Positions 44,623-54,986 of a stretch of DNA of 64,000 bases are shown piece by piece; the stretch's first letter is position 1; every line of letters starts with the position of its first letter. The notes under the pieces are model-generated. The model did not search any database, was not told the origin of the DNA, and was given only the letters and a program-made list of their open reading frames with translations. Origin of the DNA: Cladophialophora immunda (Eukaryota; Ascomycota; Eurotiomycetes; Chaetothyriales; Herpotrichiellaceae); contig NW_015622542.1 in assembly GCF_000835495.1 (NCBI RefSeq), forward strand, positions 952,485 to 1,016,484, read 5' to 3'. A program made the translations under genes and the position numbers.

Positions 44623-47600
44623 ATGACCCTCCCACCGGATACCCACGACATTCCAACATGTCCTCCTTCCCACGATCCCCTCACCGCTGCCGAAAACGTC
44701 ACTCCTCCATCATTGAAACGCCCTCATCATACCGCCATCGGTTCCACTTCTTCTGATCAACCGGCCCTAAAGTACGCGAAGCGATCTTTTTCGAATGGGT
44801 CAGCACCTTCGAGGCATGGTCACCTGAAAGAGGAGCAGCGTGGCAGACGGGGTGGGCAGGAGGAGGACGAGGACACAAATTCTGCCGGTCTGGACATGCA
44901 GCCTTCCTCGGCGGAAAACAACATATCTCTTCTGGAGGCCGCTGCGACAGCGCTCAGTCAAGGAGAACAGGTCTCTTCTTCCAGAATACCAGCGTCGGCG
45001 AGAGCGACAGCTGCAAGTTCAATGCCGGTTAGGACGTCGGCTGAGGCTGGCCGTGCGGGAAGTCGACATGGGCGCGGCGCAACTTCAGATCCCAGACGGC
45101 CAAACGAAGCACAAGTGTTACATTCGATCCCCGTCGTCGAATATCTGCAGTTAGACGAGCGGCCAACATTTATAGTTGACGTTACCGATGCTGTCAATCT
45201 CAACCCTTCTCGCCTCAATTTGATCTTCGCAAATACGGCGCTGAAGAATCGCGTTCCTCTTTTCGACCATGTACAGGGGCGGTCCGAGGACCCTACTCTC
45301 TTGCTTGATGTCGGGACTCCGTTCTCTGATTTTAAGGCCTGGGCTCTCAGCTCATTGACGGAACCCGACATTGTTCCTACGTTTCCTTTTGCAGGATGGC
45401 TATGGCAAGGCGCCCTACTACGGCAGAAGCTGAAGGTGATCCATGGTCGCCAGCATCCTCTTTCACCTCCATTGATGGCTGATGGTGTTGGTCGGGTTGG
45501 CATGCAGCAATATCATGGCCTTGGTTCCGTGTCGACGTCCTCTAGTGGAGGTGCTCGTGGGGACACAACATCGCAAGGCTATTTCGACATTCCCCCGCGC
45601 ACCAGCGGCGAGCTGCCACGCACGCTGCACCGGTTGGTGACGGAGCCTGTACCAGACGTCTCTCCAAGTAATCTCGACCCCAAATCACCCGTGCCGAGCG
45701 GAGATCTGGGGTACTCGGAGCTTTTGTCTGGATCTGCGCCGGTGGGCTCCGAGCAGAGAGCAATCTCCGTCCCCCCTCACGTCAATCTGGACACCGACTT
45801 GGTTGCCGTCAACGAGAAAGGCTATTTTGATTGGACACGCTTGCCCATGTCGCCCTCTCTCCCCATGCACATACAATTTGCAAGAGGTATCGACTGGGGT
45901 GCTACGAGCCTGGGTCCCATCCAAGACTGGTCTGTCGAACTTCGAGGGATGTGTAACTTGATCATGGCCAGTCCACACCCTTCAGCCATGTACTGGGGGC
46001 CAGAACATATAGCGATATACAACGAGGCCTATGTTCTGCTGGCAGGTCAAAAGCATCCGACTCTGATGGGTGCACGTTATCGCGATGCGTGGTCCGAGAT
46101 CTGGGAGGCCTTGAGGGAAGTCTTCGACAATGCCTTCAAAAACGCTCAGGCGACGATGAAGGATGACGATTGTCTTTTCATTATGCGCAATGGCTTCTTA
46201 GAAGAGACCTATTTCTCCTGGTCCATCATTCCGCTCATTGGCGCCGATGGCGGGGTGGTCGGGCTGTACAACCCAGCGTTCGAGAAGACGCGCCGCAAAA
46301 TTGCCGAGAGACGGATGTTAACACTGCGTGAGATCGGTGAACGGACGGCTGCGGCTCGACAGGTCTCCGAGTTCTGGGGCCTGCTGCTTCAAGGCCTGGA
46401 ATACAACGAATACGACGCTCCAATGGTTTTGGTGTACTCCCTCAACGAGGATTTGGCGGAAAGCGATGTCGCTTCCTCGGGGTCCAGCGGTGCTGCCTCC
46501 AATAAGGTGTGCTATCTGGAAGGCAGCTTGGGTATTCCTGCCGGCCACCGAGCCGCGCCACCTGTTATCGATATGAAGACGGGTACCAAGGGTTTTGCCG
46601 CTTCGTTCAGACAGGCACTTACAACGGATAGACCGATCGTTCTACGGGTCGACAATGGCAGTCTCGACCCGTCACTGCTGGAAAACATTGAATGGCGTGG
46701 ATTTGGCGATCCTTCGAGGATTGTGGTCATATCACCCATCCATCCCACCACTGGCGAATCCACTTTGGGGTTTCTGGTGATGGCTACAAATCCGAGACGT
46801 CCGTATGATGAAGATTACGATTTGTTTGTTCAGCTTTTGGGCCGCCAACTTGCCACATCTATTGCATCAGTGGTCCTGTTTGAGGAGGAAATTAAGAGAG
46901 GCGAGAGAGCAGCCCAGCTGGCCGCCCAAGACCGCATCGAGCTCAGCAATCAACTTTTGGCCAGGACTCAACAAGCCTTCGAGGCCGAAAACAAGTTCAC
47001 GAGGATGGCGGAACTTGCCCCAGTCGGCATCTTCATTGGCAACCTCGATGGGAAGATCAATTTCGCCAACGATGCATGGTATAATATCTCTTCGTATCCT
47101 CGTGATGTGCCTGTTGACAATGAGTGGATTGAACATGTTCTGGATGAAGACCAAGCCAAAGTTCGAGAGCTGTGGAACACGATGCTGGAGAAGAGATGCG
47201 CCATATCCCTGGAATTCCGCTTCAAGACCCCATGGGGAGACAAACTGGGCAACCAAGGGCAAACATGGGTCCTTACCAGTGCTTCACCTGAGCGAGACGA
47301 TGACGGGAAAATCCGGCAAATTTTCGGCTCAATGACTGATATCAGTGCACAGAAATTCGCTGAAAGTCTACAGACCCGTAGGATGGAGGAAGCGGTCGAA
47401 CTCAAACGAAAGCAAGAGCGCTACATTGATACTACCTCTCACGAAATGCGCAATCCGTTGTCTGCCATACTCCAATGTGCCGATTCCATTACCGGCTCCC
47501 TAAGCGAGATGCGGGATGCGAATGGGTTGACAAAGGCTCAGCAGGAAATTCTCGACCTCACCATTGACTCTGCGCAAACAATAACACTGTGTGCTCAACA

Positions 47601-48873
47601 TCAGAAAAGGATTGTGGATGATGTTTTGACTCTGTCGAAGCTGGATTCGGCCATGATGGCGGTCACTCCGGTCGACACACGACCCATCGCCGTTGTGCAT
47701 AAGGTGCTCAAAATGTTCGATGCTGAGCTGAAGACGGCGGACATCCGGCTGGACTTGATGATCGACTCATCCTTCACAGCCCTTCAAATCGACTGGGTCC
47801 GAATAGACCCGCATCGCCTCTCCCAAGTCCTGATCAACTTGATGACAAATGCGGTCAAGTTCACGGCCACACAAGAAAATCGGGTCATCCGAATGCACAT
47901 TGCCGCTTCAGGGGAGAAGCCATCTCAAGAGGACAAATGGAGGCTCACGTACATCCCTTCTCGGACTTCTAAGGACAAGGATGTCACTGCCGCAGCAGAA
48001 TGGGGCTTGGGTGAGATGGTGTATTTGCACTTTGCAGTGCAAGACACCGGACGTGGTCTGGATGAACTTGAGAAGAAGCAGCTCTTCCAGCGGTTCTCTC
48101 AAGCTAGTCCCCGCACGCATGTCACGTATGGTGGCTCCGGCCTTGGTCTCTTCATCTCAAGAGAATTGGTCGAACTCCAAGGGGGTGAGATCGGCGTGGC
48201 CTCCGAGAGTGGGAAAGGCAGTATATTTGCGTTCTATATCAAAGCTCGCCGCAGCAAGGGCGATGTCAGCAATTTGGACGACAATCCCAGCTCCTCGGCA
48301 CCACATAGCAGGAAAGGTTCCAAGACAACGCCGCTGACGGGCTTGACCATGCAAATGCACCAGGCACCGTCTGAGGCCTCAGCTACGTCTCCGAACTCAC
48401 TTGCCTCTCCGAGGACGACGTCCACCAGCTTCACCCCACAAGCTGACCCTGTCCACGTTCTCATCGTCGAAGACAACTTGATCAACCAAAAGGTTCTTGC
48501 AGCACAGCTTCGCAAGATCGGCTGTGTCGTCCATGTGGCGAATCATGGGGGCGAAGCCATCGATCAAATCCGCCGGTCCAAATTCTACCGCGACCATGTA
48601 ACAGATGGGGTAAAGATTGATGTGGTACTGATGGATCTGGAAATGCCCATCATGGATGGACAGACCTGCGCACGCAAACTCCGAGAGATGCAAGATACTG
48701 GAGAGCTGGTTGCGCACGTCCCTGTCATAGCGGTGACGGCGAATGCACGAGCCGAACAGATCGAGATGACGCTGCAGAGCGGAATTGACGATGTCGTGAG
48801 CAAGCCATTTCGGCTGCCGGAGCTGGTGCCCAAGATGAAGGATGTGCTAGCCAAGTTTAGGAGAGATGGATAA
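44623..48873 (+). CDS. Hybrid histidine kinase (PAS, kinase, receiver)
   Basis: Single exon, 1416 residues, no hydrophobic segment long enough for a membrane span, so cytosolic. Order: a disordered Ser/Pro-rich N-terminus (1-165), a PAS-like region (about 415-560, with GPIQDWSVELRGMCNLIM and PSAMYWGPEHIAIYNEAY), a GAF-like region (about 575-760), a PAS domain (about 790-915, ELAPVGIFIGNLDGKINFAN), and then the kinase core. H-box is DTTSHEMRNPLSA with phospho-accepting His940, N-box VLINLMTNAVKFT, G1 DTGRGLDELEKKQLFQRF, G2 GGSGLGLFISREL. The receiver near the end has VLIVEDNLINQKVL, phospho-accepting Asp1338 in VVLMDLEMPIMDG, then VIAVTANA and a C-terminal Lys in VSKPF. It would pass phosphate to an Ypd1-type phosphotransfer protein. 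All catalytic residues are intact. Signal unknown. Confidence 0.95.
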   Translation: MTLPPDTHDIPTCPPSHDPLTAAENVTPPSLKRPHHTAIGSTSSDQPALKYAKRSFSNGSAPSRHGHLKEEQRGRRGGQEEDEDTNSAGLDMQPSSAENNISLLEAAATALSQGEQVSSSRIPASARATAASSMPVRTSAEAGRAGSRHGRGATSDPRRPNEAQVLHSIPVVEYLQLDERPTFIVDVTDAVNLNPSRLNLIFANTALKNRVPLFDHVQGRSEDPTLLLDVGTPFSDFKAWALSSLTEPDIVPTFPFAGWLWQGALLRQKLKVIHGRQHPLSPPLMADGVGRVGMQQYHGLGSVSTSSSGGARGDTTSQGYFDIPPRTSGELPRTLHRLVTEPVPDVSPSNLDPKSPVPSGDLGYSELLSGSAPVGSEQRAISVPPHVNLDTDLVAVNEKGYFDWTRLPMSPSLPMHIQFARGIDWGATSLGPIQDWSVELRGMCNLIMASPHPSAMYWGPEHIAIYNEAYVLLAGQKHPTLMGARYRDAWSEIWEALREVFDNAFKNAQATMKDDDCLFIMRNGFLEETYFSWSIIPLIGADGGVVGLYNPAFEKTRRKIAERRMLTLREIGERTAAARQVSEFWGLLLQGLEYNEYDAPMVLVYSLNEDLAESDVASSGSSGAASNKVCYLEGSLGIPAGHRAAPPVIDMKTGTKGFAASFRQALTTDRPIVLRVDNGSLDPSLLENIEWRGFGDPSRIVVISPIHPTTGESTLGFLVMATNPRRPYDEDYDLFVQLLGRQLATSIASVVLFEEEIKRGERAAQLAAQDRIELSNQLLARTQQAFEAENKFTRMAELAPVGIFIGNLDGKINFANDAWYNISSYPRDVPVDNEWIEHVLDEDQAKVRELWNTMLEKRCAISLEFRFKTPWGDKLGNQGQTWVLTSASPERDDDGKIRQIFGSMTDISAQKFAESLQTRRMEEAVELKRKQERYIDTTSHEMRNPLSAILQCADSITGSLSEMRDANGLTKAQQEILDLTIDSAQTITLCAQHQKRIVDDVLTLSKLDSAMMAVTPVDTRPIAVVHKVLKMFDAELKTADIRLDLMIDSSFTALQIDWVRIDPHRLSQVLINLMTNAVKFTATQENRVIRMHIAASGEKPSQEDKWRLTYIPSRTSKDKDVTAAAEWGLGEMVYLHFAVQDTGRGLDELEKKQLFQRFSQASPRTHVTYGGSGLGLFISRELVELQGGEIGVASESGKGSIFAFYIKARRSKGDVSNLDDNPSSSAPHSRKGSKTTPLTGLTMQMHQAPSEASATSPNSLASPRTTSTSFTPQADPVHVLIVEDNLINQKVLAAQLRKIGCVVHVANHGGEAIDQIRRSKFYRDHVTDGVKIDVVLMDLEMPIMDGQTCARKLREMQDTGELVAHVPVIAVTANARAEQIEMTLQSGIDDVVSKPFRLPELVPKMKDVLAKFRRDG

Positions 48874-49759
48874 AGAGGGTCAGTCTTGTGAGCAAGCCCA
48901 TGTCACGAAGGGCGTGGGGCAACTCTATACGTGGTACAGGGCGACGCATTTCTCAGTGACCCTAGCGAAGAAACCTGACATCAGGGATGGTTGAGATCAT
49001 GTGGAGAACAGGTCATGGCTAGTCGCCGGCAGTCCTCATCTCACCTCGTTTCGATGCATACGCCGGAAAAATGAAAAGAACTGTCTCTACAGTGCTTGAT
49101 CAGATCCGGATGAAACATGGCAGGAGTGATGAGATTCCCTCCCTTCAAGGAGAGACGACGAGGGATTACATTGGAGACCCGAAACGGTCCTGTCCTGGTG
49201 GAATGAAGGAGATGAAGATATGCCTTGACTCGACACTATGCTGCCAACCGTGGAACATGGTGAGCAGAGGGTTCCGTTCTAGCTTCAGGAGCAGGAACAA
49301 GAGGTCAGATGCTCGTTTATCGCTGATCTGGCTTTCGACATCTTACTACGAGCAACACCCCAGGACTTCCAAGATAACATTCCAGGGAAGGCTCGCGACG
49401 ATGGAATGAATGTATATGAAACTGCATAACCTAGACAGTACAATACCCATTTTAATTGCCAATTGCACAAACTCTGCTGCAACGAGGACCGTCACTGAGT
49501 ATGAATAAGGTGGACATCCTCTTAAGTTCCGGCGGATCATTGAGTGATCAAAGGGGGAGAGTTCTGCTGTTCATTTCCTGCCCAGGTAACCCACCCCTTA
49601 ATCCGGTCTATATGGATCCCTAGGTAGGCAATGAATAAATACCCCATTAGGCAGTAGGCGATGGGTGCAGGAGTCGGTCCCGTCCGTCGGTCCGTCGTGC
49701 GCGTCGTGGGGAGGCTGTGGCTGCGAGCATACCTAGGCACGAGGAGGACCTTGATAGCG

Positions 49760-49820
49760 AGTAGGGAGTAGGGAGTATGGAGTATGGAGTCGTCGGTCAC
49801 CAGTGGTCACCAGTGGTCAG
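49760..49820. repeat. Short direct repeats (GAGTAGG/GAGTATG and GGTCACCAGT)
   Basis: Four near-identical 7-base units (GAGTAGG twice, GAGTATG twice) run from about 49760 to 49790. A few bases later there are two copies of GGTCACCAGT and a third partial one up to about 49820. Confidence 0.75.
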
Positions 49821-50120
49821 CTAATGTCTATAATGGTACTCGGTGCTCTTATGATGGATGGACGGGCTTGTGGCATCACGAGGGCATTCGGCCGACAGAG
49901 GATGAGGCAGGGCGAAGCATTCTTCCACTCTTCTCGGCCCTCTACTCCGCTCGTCGGTACCTTGGTAGTGGTAAAATGGTAAAGTGGTACCTTGGGGTAT
50001 ACGTCAAGGGGTCTATGATACGGGTATTGCCACCCACCCACCCGTCTTACAACAGGCGGAGTGGACGCGTGAGCAGAGTGATAGAGTACAAGTTCCACCG
50101 GGCCCGGCTATGGGATGGCA

Positions 50121-50181
50121 ACAAGGACAAGGACAAGCTCGAGTTCAAGCTCGAGTTCAAGCCAAGTCAAGTCAAGTCAAA
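50121..50181. repeat. Tandem short repeats (AAGGAC, CTCGAGTTCAAG, AAGTC)
   Basis: AAGGAC occurs twice in a row, followed by two tandem copies of AGCTCGAGTTCA and then four copies of AAGTC. All lie within about 60 bases. Confidence 0.75.
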
Positions 50182-50445
50182 TCACATCACAGCTGTGCCT
50201 TGCTGGTGTGCGCACGAACCGGCTCGCTGGGCCGTTCTATACACAACGGCATACCAACTTAGATAGGAGATATAACAAGACACATGCTGAATTCCCTCCG
50301 AGGAGCTCGTCAGTGCGTGAATGAGAACCATAACTTGTTGATTGATGGACGGCCCCGTGTACTGAGTACTGAGTAAGTACCGAACGGGCCTACGTGTCTC
50401 CAACTATCGACACAAGCAAGCACCCAACATGACCTGCCGGCCCAC

Positions 50446-50478
50446 GTCCTGTCCTGTCCTGTCCTGTCGTGTCGTGTG
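50446..50478. repeat. Pentanucleotide microsatellite (GTCCT/GTCGT)n
   Basis: About four GTCCT units followed by two GTCGT units. A simple non-coding microsatellite. Confidence 0.8.
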
Positions 50479-51220
50479 CCCATCCTCCTCTCCGCCGCGT
50501 TTTCTCCGCATACGAGTGCCACACCGTATCTGATGGATGCCATCGACGGTCGCCCCCGACTGCCGGGATTGCCGAAAGATGGAGAAACAAAAGGGCGCTA
50601 AAACCACGCCCTTCGTGAGTAAGTCTTGCGATGACATCGACTTTTAATTTTGGGGGTGGGCTTTCTGGCTCCTGGCGCTACGGCTGTCGGTCTTGGACTC
50701 GAAGGGCCAAGGTAGCGGTGCTGGCAGGGCAAGCACAACAGGTAGTAACGCTGGGGGAGCGACATGGGCGGACGGATGTCGGGGTCCAGATCCGGGCAAG
50801 AGGATTTTCGGTGTCTATGGGCGGTGGTGGTATAGCCATACCCCATATATTACATATATGCACAGCCATATACACCGCAGTATGTGCGAGCGTATATATA
50901 TCCGCGCAGAAATGTTGGTGGTCGAAGCATCTCTTCATCGTCTGGGACGGTGATTCGATCTATGGGCCTCGGGTCTTCTCTCTTTGCTCCAGATACGTGG
51001 ACGACAACCGGGATCTGCGCGGACCGGAGCAGGATATATCCAGAGGTCCAGGAAGTCAGTACGGGCCGTCCAAACTAGGCGGTCGACGTGCCCCTGAAAT
51101 ATTTCCTCGCCGAGTTGTTGCTGCACCACCTGATCCGACGTGTCCATGGCTTGTCCTCTGTGATTAGTTGTGCCGAAGGAACAACCTTGCTGTCGGGTCT
51201 GGGACCGGCCGGTCGAGATC

Positions 51221-52827
51221 ATGACGCCCTCTCTCCCAATCGAGACTGCTGGACAGCGGGGGGATGTGGAAAATCAGCTCGGATGTATGTCTCCCATTTC
51301 TGCGTTCATTCGTCTGTCTTCTTGGCCATATGCCCATGCTTGAATATACTGACTTACCAAGGTGAAGTGCCGGTGCCGATCGAAATCGAAGGGGAAAACA
51401 AAGCCACTGTTCCAGGATTTCCGTCTCCGAATGCTTCGGGCACCAGAAAACATGACAAAAAACATGCCTCGGCAGGGCAAGGAGCAGGAACGAACTCTGC
51501 AACAAAGGAGGCACAAGAGGACTCCTACCAAGAACAAGTCTCGGATGACATTGTTGTTGGTGCTGCGCTGGTTCCACCCCCTGACGTCGGTCTGCAACCG
51601 TGGCTGCAAGTCATAGTCGGGCACTTCCTCATGTTCAACAGCTGGGGTCTGGTGGTCTCGTACGGCTCCTTCCAGACATATTACACCACCCAAATCGCCC
51701 ACAGCAACAGCTTTCCGCTGCAAAGTGCATCCAAGAACGCCTCGGCCATCTCCTGGATCGGATCCATCCAAAACACCCTCTTGCTGGTCGGCGGAGCGTT
51801 TGGGGGGAAGTACTTTGACGCCGGGTACTTTCGCCAAATGCTCGGCCTGGGCACGTTTCTCGTCGTCTTCGGCACCCTGATGACCAGTCTGGTCAAGGAG
51901 TACTACCAAGCGGTCCTGGCGCAGGGCGTCTGTGTCGGACTGGGCATGGGGATGCTGTTGGTCCCGAGCGTGGCCCTGCCGAGCACCTGGTTCCACAAAC
52001 GCAGAGGACTGGCCGTTGGGATCGTGAGTTCTGGTGCGTCCTTGGGGGGCATTGTCATCCCCATCGGACTGAGGCACAGTATCTCGTCTGTGGGGTTCGG
52101 GTGGGCGGTGCGCATTCTGGCGCTGATGTCGCTTGTTACCCTGCTGGTGAGCAACCTGTTGATCCGGCAACGGCTTCCACCCAGACCGGCTAAGGGGGCG
52201 CGGTTCATCGAGTACCAGGCGCTGCGGGAACAGAGAGAGTTTGCCATCTGGGTCGCTGGCCAGTTCATCACGTACTTTGGCTTCTTTGGCTTCTACAACT
52301 ACGTCGAAGCCTGGGCAGAGTCGATCGGCCTGAACCGCCATGCCTCGGGCGGTGGGTTCCCGCTCGAGTACTTGCTGCCGGTGCTGAATGCGGCGAGCAT
52401 CCTCGGCCGTCTGATCCCGTGCTTCATCGCAGACTATACCGGGCCGTTGAACATACAGGGCCCCTCGCTCTTTGTCACGGCCCTGCTCGTCTTCGTCTGG
52501 ATCCCGTGCCGGACGATCGGCAGTTTGCTCGCCATCACCGTCCTGTACGGGTTTTTCTCCGGCGCAGTCATCGCCACGCCGCCCGCGGTGGTGGCCAGCA
52601 TGACGGAAGACCTGCGCCGGTTTGGAGGGAGGATGGGCGTCATGTTTTTGACCATGGCTTGTTCGTCGCTCGTGGGCCCACCCGTCATGGGTGCAATCAT
52701 CGAAATGCATGGCGGGTCGTACGATGCCGCAAAAGTGTACGCTGGGTCTATGATCATGGGTGGAGCGGTGCTTGTGTGGGTGTCGAGGGTGTCAAAGACG
52801 GGGTTCAGAGTACTCGTTAAAGCATGA
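51221..52827 (+). CDS. Monocarboxylate-type MFS transporter
   Basis: Two exons, 51221-51284 and 51362-52827, joined across a 77-base intron (GTATGT...CCAAG) to give NQLGCEVPVPIEIEGE; 509 residues. The open frame of exon 2 also runs back through the intron to 51088, but that leader is not protein-like, so I prefer the spliced start. Helix 1 is preceded by DVGLQPWLQVIVGHFLMFN and followed by SYGSFQTYYTTQI, the start pattern of fungal monocarboxylate porters (MCT-type MFS). The helix 4-5 region has GLGMGMLLVPSVALPSTWF, then KRRGLAVGIVSSGASLGGI, also typical. The last helix ends in a short basic tail. Such proteins carry monocarboxylates or secreted metabolites at the plasma membrane; the substrate is not readable here. 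Confidence 0.9.
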
Positions 52828-52942
52828 ATGAAAGAATACAGTATTCACTGCCTTTTCGATATCCCTGTTGCCTTTCAGGAGGCTGAACTCGTCAAGTCAG
52901 CGACGGAAGTAAGAACCAGACATTCCATTTCCACGACTATAC

Positions 52943-53917
52943 CTAATGAGAGCGTTGCAGCTCAATATCAACGACCCATGGTTTCTGCGTGAGATATCCA
53001 TCACTGCCTGCAACAGACGCATTGACGAAGAGAGTTCGCTCGCTGTCGAGGGGATGCTCATCTCCCAAACAGTGGCTGGTCTTGTAAAATGTTGCCTGCT
53101 TGTAGCGGTCCAATTTTTCCTGTTTCCGGGCTGCATCGTCCGGGGTATCGAATCTGGACGGGCGCAGAGTTGCCAGCCTTTCGATCACATGGGACCTATT
53201 GTTGTCGATGGCGGTGAAATGGGTCGGCCGTTCACCGTGGGTATCCCGCCAGGTAATCAGCCTTGCACCCCAGCCTTCGTGGATATGGCCAAAGCAGTGC
53301 ACGCGGGGTCGGGCTCGGGCAACACTTGCGAACAAACTCGCACACCCGGCCCTTTCTCGGTTGAGGGTATAGTCCAGAATGCCCTTCGGTGGGCCATGGG
53401 TGATGACCACATCAACCCCGTTCTCGATGGCAAAGTCGTGACCGCGGTCTGGATGGTATTGGAAACCCCACGCCCCTAATGCGGGAGTGTAGGGGCTAGC
53501 ATAGACGGTCAGACGCGCCCCGTTTTGAAGGGTGAAGTGGTGGGTGCCCTCACTCAGGAACACAATACCTACGTCTACAGCGGCTTTGAGCAGCTGTTTT
53601 GCCTCTCCTATCGCGCCATATTCCTTCTCGACGAGCTCCGGATCAAGAGCTGCCGTTGCTTCCGCAATCTTGTTCTGAAAGGCGACGTCGTCCAGTGTGA
53701 AATCGTGATTTCCTGCGACGACTAGCTTTAGGGGTGCATCGACACTTTGTAAGAGGTTGATAGTAGTTCGGAACTCGTCTAGCTTGGAGCCGTCAGTTAG
53801 GTCACCGCAGTGGATCGCAACATCGGCGTGTGGAAGGGGTTTGTTGGCGGCATCGAAGTCCATGCCATGTGTGTCTGACATTATCAAGAGGCGAGTCTTT
53901 ACTGCGGATGTGTCCAT
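52943..53917 (-). CDS. Calcineurin-like metallophosphoesterase
   Basis: Single exon, 324 residues from the ATG at 53917. An upstream in-frame ATG at 54082 would add 55 residues of poor leader, so the inner start is preferred. All metal-binding motifs are present in order: DTHG (in LLIMSDTHGMDF), GDLTDG, GNHDF, THGPP and GHIHEGWG. The spacing and the end motif match the small cytosolic family of fungal and animal phosphoesterases related to UPF0046/MPPED proteins, which cleave cyclic nucleotides or other phosphodiesters. The last 60 residues (around NASVAGSDGYLTQKPWVVDIEL) complete the fold. It is tail-to-tail with the transporter, with only about 115 bases between. Confidence 0.9.
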   Translation of the reverse strand: MDTSAVKTRLLIMSDTHGMDFDAANKPLPHADVAIHCGDLTDGSKLDEFRTTINLLQSVDAPLKLVVAGNHDFTLDDVAFQNKIAEATAALDPELVEKEYGAIGEAKQLLKAAVDVGIVFLSEGTHHFTLQNGARLTVYASPYTPALGAWGFQYHPDRGHDFAIENGVDVVITHGPPKGILDYTLNRERAGCASLFASVARARPRVHCFGHIHEGWGARLITWRDTHGERPTHFTAIDNNRSHVIERLATLRPSRFDTPDDAARKQEKLDRYKQATFYKTSHCLGDEHPLDSERTLFVNASVAGSDGYLTQKPWVVDIELQRSH

Positions 53918-53998
53918 TTTCCTGAGTCTATTGTGGAACAAGGGCCTCGTATCGCGTATGCAAAGCCCCGTTAGGGAGATGGAGCTGGGCTGTATCAC

Positions 53999-54743
53999 TT
54001 GGAGGAGATACTGTTCTCGGACGACAGTAGAAAAGACGTGTGTACGCGAGGCGAAGAGTGTCCGGCGCTCGAAAACGGTCAAATATTCTCGTTATTTCAG
54101 CTACTTTTGGAACGCGCCCTATCATACTTCTTTGGTAAACTTGGTACACCTGTTATATTCGAGACGAGAGAGACCGTGCCCCTTAGAGTTTGGTATTCGA
54201 TTGGATGGCCCAGTACCGTCAGGAGGGTGGACCGTATCTCACGGCCTCTGCTAGTCCTCACTGGCGCGCTTCTCAGCCTCCTCTGCCTCATCGTCGAGAC
54301 GGCACTTGTCGCCAACTACGCCTCGACCGAAGTCCCCTCATCCAACCTCGCTGCGCTTCGGAGGTGCGTCACGATACTCTTTATCTACGTCATTTTCTAC
54401 GCTTCTTTCTTGGACAGCGTCGTTTGGTTCTATGTGGGCCGAGATGTGTGTGTCCCGGCCCGCGCACCATTTGTCTTTTGCTGCAATGTGGAAGTCTCAA
54501 GCTAATCCGATGTCTGTAACCAGTCCCAACCCATCTCCTGGCCCATGGCATGTCCTTCGTCACGACCACCTATGCTCTTTCTGGTATCGTTTGGACTCAA
54601 TCCGCCTCAAACTGCCTTCAGGTAATGTTACCCTTGAGTCTCCCCTATTGCACAAGCAGTTCCATAACTCACTCGAGAAGGGACATGGCAAAAAGGTTAC
54701 TCTCAAGTGCCGACACCTATATCACCATGAACTAGAAGCTTGA
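53999..54743 (+). CDS. Possible small multi-span membrane protein, structure uncertain
   Basis: The frame from about 54200 reads as a membrane protein: RPLLVLTGALLSLLCLIVET, then a polar loop with NYASTEVPSSNLAALRR, and a second span CVTILFIYVIFYASFLDSVV ending WFYVGRD at about 54445. A later segment in another frame (54530-54618, LAHGMSFVTTTYALSGIVW) would be a third span if an intron from about 54450 to 54524 (ends AACCAG) is spliced. A further donor at 54619 (GTAATG) and acceptor at 54712 would end the protein at 54743. The true start is unclear: the frame is open back to 53999, but the first 60 codons are not convincing. I do not recognise the family. It is divergent from the phosphoesterase gene. 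Confidence 0.35.
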
Positions 54744-54986
54744 CCCTCGCTGGAATTAACGATTTTTGGTCGTACTCGGGCCAGAGATACCAAATGAGTC
54801 TCACAAACACCTGGAGCTCCCTGGTTGTTGATGGCTGAAGGGGGTTTTCTTCAGGAATATGGCAGCTCCCTCCAGTCACTCGTCCTTCCGCAAAACATGC
54901 CTAGCCATGGCGATTCCTCATGGAATACAGCATCAAAAGCTCGAAATCGCGTCAGTGCAATCACTTCCCACAGCTCTTCAGCAACC

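Larger units (their letters stand above)
48874..51220. other. Repeat-rich intergenic region
   Basis: About 2.3 kb between two plus-strand genes. It is dotted with short direct repeats (listed separately) and C/T- or G/A-biased tracts; open frames (up to 178 codons, 50631-51167) lack any domain. I read it as non-coding, with the promoter of the monocarboxylate-type transporter at its right end. Confidence 0.45.

Noticed and set aside
50631..51167. Open frame of 178 codons on the plus strand in the repeat-rich intergenic region
   Set aside because: No domain or regular composition, overlapping frames are equally open, and it runs into the promoter of the transporter gene.
51088..51220. Earlier start codon for the monocarboxylate-type transporter
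   Set aside because: Reading through gives an unlikely leader and ignores a good intron (GTATGT...CCAAG) that joins to a better N-terminus at 51221.
51274..52710. Long open frame on the minus strand within the monocarboxylate-type transporter
   Set aside because: Antisense shadow of a GC-rich gene. The plus strand has clear MFS motifs.
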